NCBI GenBank assembly: GCA_011372855.1
Contig: DSAE01000062.1
Span: 1 to 38,102 of the forward strand
Length of the DNA: 38,102 bases
Reading direction: 5' to 3'
Source of the DNA: Desulfobacteraceae bacterium
GTDB lineage: Bacteria; Desulfobacterota; Desulfobulbia; Desulfobulbales; Desulfobulbaceae
The notes below the pieces were generated by a model. That model saw only the letters and a program-made list of their open reading frames with translations. It made no database searches and was not told the DNA's origin. A program made the position numbers and the translations under genes. Shown here piece after piece: positions 35,222 through 38,102 of the stretch (positions within the stretch are counted from its first letter, which is position 1; each line of letters opens with the position of its first letter).

Positions 35222-36028
35222 TTAACCCTGTTTCAGCGATTTGGTTACACCGCCCAATACCTGCTCAGTGAACTCTCTGATATACGGTTTGGTGGAATTG
35301 TGAATTTCAGCCGGGCTTGAAAATACGTCGACTTCGCCTTTATTCAACAGCACGATCCGGTCGGCAAGGTCGAAAACCCTGGGGATGTCATGGCTGACAA
35401 TGACCGCCGTATATCCTATCCGACTCTGGGTGCGGGAAAAAAGATTATAGATTTCGCCCGTCATGACCGGATCGAGTCCCGTTGTCGGCTCGTCGAAAAG
35501 GACGATTTCCGGATCAAGCTGCAGAGCCCTGGCCAGTCCCACCCGTTTTTTCATGCCGCCGCTCAGCTGGGCCGGAAACTTGTTTTCATGTCCGACCAGT
35601 TCCAACTGCTCAAGGGTCTGCATGACCCGATCCTCAATTTCAGGGCCACTGAGACGAAGCCGTTCCCTGAGCGGCATGGCCACATTCTCGAATACCGTCA
35701 GTGAGTCGAACAGAGCCGATCCTTGAAACAGTACGCCAAATTTTGTCCGCAGCCTTCTCAGCTTCTCGCCCCGAAGCCGGGTGACATCCAGGCCGTCAAC
35801 CATGATGCTGCCGCTGTCCGGCTGCATGAGGCCCAGGACGAGCTTCAGGGTTACGCTTTTGCCCTGGCCGCTGCCCCCCGCGATCACCGTCGTCATGCCG
35901 CGGGGAACGGAAAAATTCACTTTGTTGAGGACATAATTCCGCCCCTTCAGCCCTGAAAAGGACTTGGTTACATCGATGAACCGGATTACCGGATCGATCG
36001 CTGCTGTTGTTTCCGGCTGGGTGTTCAT
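35222..36028 (-). CDS. mlaF: ABC transporter ATP-binding protein MlaF
   Basis: Walker A AGGSGQGKSVTLKL; LSGGMKKRVGLARAL; VLFDEPTTGLDPV. Confidence 0.96.
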   Translation of the reverse strand: MNTQPETTAAIDPVIRFIDVTKSFSGLKGRNYVLNKVNFSVPRGMTTVIAGGSGQGKSVTLKLVLGLMQPDSGSIMVDGLDVTRLRGEKLRRLRTKFGVLFQGSALFDSLTVFENVAMPLRERLRLSGPEIEDRVMQTLEQLELVGHENKFPAQLSGGMKKRVGLARALQLDPEIVLFDEPTTGLDPVMTGEIYNLFSRTQSRIGYTAVIVSHDIPRVFDLADRIVLLNKGEVDVFSSPAEIHNSTKPYIREFTEQVLGGVTKSLKQG

Positions 36029-36852
36029 AACAGTATGGCGGTCAGCAGGTAATCAAATACCAACACGGAAATCGACGAGATGACGACAGCCTGGGTGGTC
36101 ACCTTGCTGACGCTTTCCGCCCCGAATCCGGCCCCCCGTATCGACTGGACGAAATACCCCCTGCCGGTGCAGACCCAGGCGACCAGGAGGGCAAAGACAA
36201 ACGACTTGGTGACGCCGAGGTTGATGTCGTGATTGGTTACGCTCTGCTCCATGCCGCTGAAGAATGAACCCGAATTGACGCCCATGAGCTTGACGCCGGC
36301 CAGGTAACCCCCGAAAATACCGACAACGTCAAACATTGCGGTGAGCAGAGGGACGGAAATGAGGGTGGCGACAAACTTGGGCGAGATAAGATAGCGGAAC
36401 GGATCGATGGCCATGCATTCCAGGGCGTCTATCTGTTCGGAAATCCTCATGATGCCGATTTCGGCGCACATTGCCGAACCCGCCCGGCCGGTCACCATGA
36501 GTGCCGTCAACACCGGACCCAGCTCCATTATCAGGGTCAGGGAAACAGCCGATCCCAGCATGCCCTCGGCGCCGAATTTGTTCAGGGAATAGTACCCCTG
36601 CAGACCGAGGACCATGCCGGAGGAGAGAGCGGTGAAAAAAATGACCGCCACCGACCCGGCGCCGATGAAATGAAGCTGTTTCAGCAGTTCGCGGAACCGG
36701 AACGGCCGCTTGAAAATGCCGATGAGCGAATAAAACAGAAATACGCCCATCCGGCCGAGGTCAAGCAGCAGATACATGCCGTAATTGCCGACAAGGACGA
36801 AAGGTCTGGCATATTTCGGCACATCACCATAATACAGGTCGCGGTTTACCAT
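36025..36852 (-). CDS. mlaE: ABC transporter permease MlaE
   Basis: [53 protein letters not shown]-type MlaE signature; multiple TM. Confidence 0.96.
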   Translation of the reverse strand: [275 protein letters not shown]

Positions 36853-37069
36853 GCAATGTTCCTTTTCCCCCGATAGACGATTCCCAGCGAAAAAGAGAAA
36901 AACAGCCCGACGCCTTCAGCAGCGGTGGTTTACGGAATACCCTGCCGCCCTTCGTCACGCTGTTTTCCCGGGTCGATACATAGGGTACCGATCGCATAAA
37001 AAAAATTAATCTACCATAAAATCATCAGCAGCGCATATTTTTTCACCGTTTGGGACGGAAAACGAGATT

Positions 37070-38074
37070 TCACCGGGGTTCGGGAAAATGATCGTAGCCG
37101 GAAAATGAGATATCGACTTCAACGGAATGGTTCCTGCCCGGAAGAGTCCGCATCGCCCGGACTCCCTGTTTGTCGTCGATTCGTCCGATGCGGGCGACAG
37201 GCACTTCCAGCCGGGCGGCAAGATCAACGATGGCCGCGGAATGTTGACAGGCAGCGGTGAATACCAGTTCAAAATCCTCCCCGCCGGACAGGATCCACTG
37301 GTCCGGATCCTTGTCCAGCAACCCGGCGGCGGCCAGGAGCGGGTCCCTCCTCATCCCGGCCGGGTCGACCACCGCTCCGACCTTGCTGCGGGCGCAGATG
37401 TGGGCCAGGTCGGTGGCGAGGCCGTCGGAAAGATCCATCATGGCATGGATCAGCCTGTTCTCAGCCAGCCGCCGGCCGAGTTCAAGGCGGGGCTGCGGAT
37501 TCAGGTGCGCCTCCACCAGGCCGGCAAAGGACGGGTCATCGGTCCGTCCCAGGCGGCAGAGTTCGAGCCCGGCCGCGGCCCGTCCCGGATGTCCGCTGAC
37601 CCAGATTGAATCACCGGCCTTCGCGCCGCTGCGCAATACCACTTGCCGGGTTGGCGTTTCGCCGATGACCGCAACGGTGACCACCATACCGGCGGGACTG
37701 CGGACCGTATCGCCCCCGGCAAGGATGCAGCCGTACTCGCGGCAGGCATCGGCCAGCCCCCGGGAAAACGAGGTCAGCCACCGGGCATCGAAGCCAGGCG
37801 GCATGCCTAAGGACAAGAAGAGGAAAAGCGGAGTACCGCCCATTGCCGCGATATCACTCACATTCACCGAAACGGCCTTGCGGCCGAGCTTGTCCGGCGG
37901 ATGCCAGTTCCGGTCGAAATGGACCGATTCGACCAGGGTGTCCATGGTCACCAGCCAGGATTGACGGCTGTTTTTCCTGATGACGGCGCAGTCGTCGCCG
38001 ATCCCCTGCAGGAGATCCGGGGCGGCGGCGGCCGTCATCGAACCCAGCAGTTCGATAATCCCGCGCTCGTTCAC
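37070..38074 (-). CDS. thiL: Thiamine-phosphate kinase
   Basis: GIGDDCAVI, TMDTLVESVHFDRNW, GRKAVSVNVSDIAAMGGTPLFLFLSLGMP, AGGDTV, MMDLSDGLATDL, SGGEDFELVFT; GTG start. Confidence 0.95.
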   Translation of the reverse strand: MNERGIIELLGSMTAAAAPDLLQGIGDDCAVIRKNSRQSWLVTMDTLVESVHFDRNWHPPDKLGRKAVSVNVSDIAAMGGTPLFLFLSLGMPPGFDARWLTSFSRGLADACREYGCILAGGDTVRSPAGMVVTVAVIGETPTRQVVLRSGAKAGDSIWVSGHPGRAAAGLELCRLGRTDDPSFAGLVEAHLNPQPRLELGRRLAENRLIHAMMDLSDGLATDLAHICARSKVGAVVDPAGMRRDPLLAAAGLLDKDPDQWILSGGEDFELVFTAACQHSAAIVDLAARLEVPVARIGRIDDKQGVRAMRTLPGRNHSVEVDISFSGYDHFPEPR

Positions 38075-38102
38075 CGGTTGCCGAACTCCTCGGGGTACAA
38101 CA
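38071..38102 (-). CDS. 3' end of an upstream gene (...LYPEEFGNR*)
   Basis: Minus-strand frame TTG TAC CCC GAG GAG TTC GGC AAC CGG TGA, with the TGA overlapping the thiL GTG start (GTGA); identity unknown. Confidence 0.4.
   Translation of the reverse strand, partial: LYPEEFGNR

Noticed and set aside
1-38102. CRISPR arrays, transposases, prophage genes, defence systems
   Set aside because: None seen; no regularly spaced repeats or recognisable mobile/defence proteins in any frame.

Overview
This is a gene-dense, high-GC chromosomal window whose gene content and order look like a Desulfobulbales/Desulfobacterota-type bacterium (inference; no search was run). I support about 43 protein-coding genes and found no rRNA, tRNA, CRISPR array or transposase. 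Main blocks: nnrD/E, CBS protein, cutA, coaX, ldcA; an atypical kinase-like protein plus UspA; a TPR + MshEN-like protein that appears frameshifted; a minus-strand set of SBP5, tsaE, YcaO-TPR, waaF, gmhB; leuC/leuD-type hydrolyase; J-domain protein and ssb; SPL-family radical SAM, rlmH, YkgJ, yqgE; ribD, nrdR, glyA; a fatty-acid synthesis operon yceD-rpmF-plsX-fabH-[acyl-CoA dehydrogenase-etfB-etfA(ferredoxin)]-fabG-acpP-fabF-rpiB; a mlaE-F-D-A-C lipid transport operon; thiL. The most interesting signal is the acd-etfB-etfA cassette at the place where fabD usually sits between fabH and fabG. Its domain make-up and order resemble the electron-bifurcating caffeyl-CoA reductase CarCDE. Secondary signals are possible RNA switches in leaders (TPR-MshEN gene, acpP), a candidate operator at the FAS operon promoter, a terminator/attenuator just before ykgJ, and a hairpin-rich intergenic element between splB and ssb.
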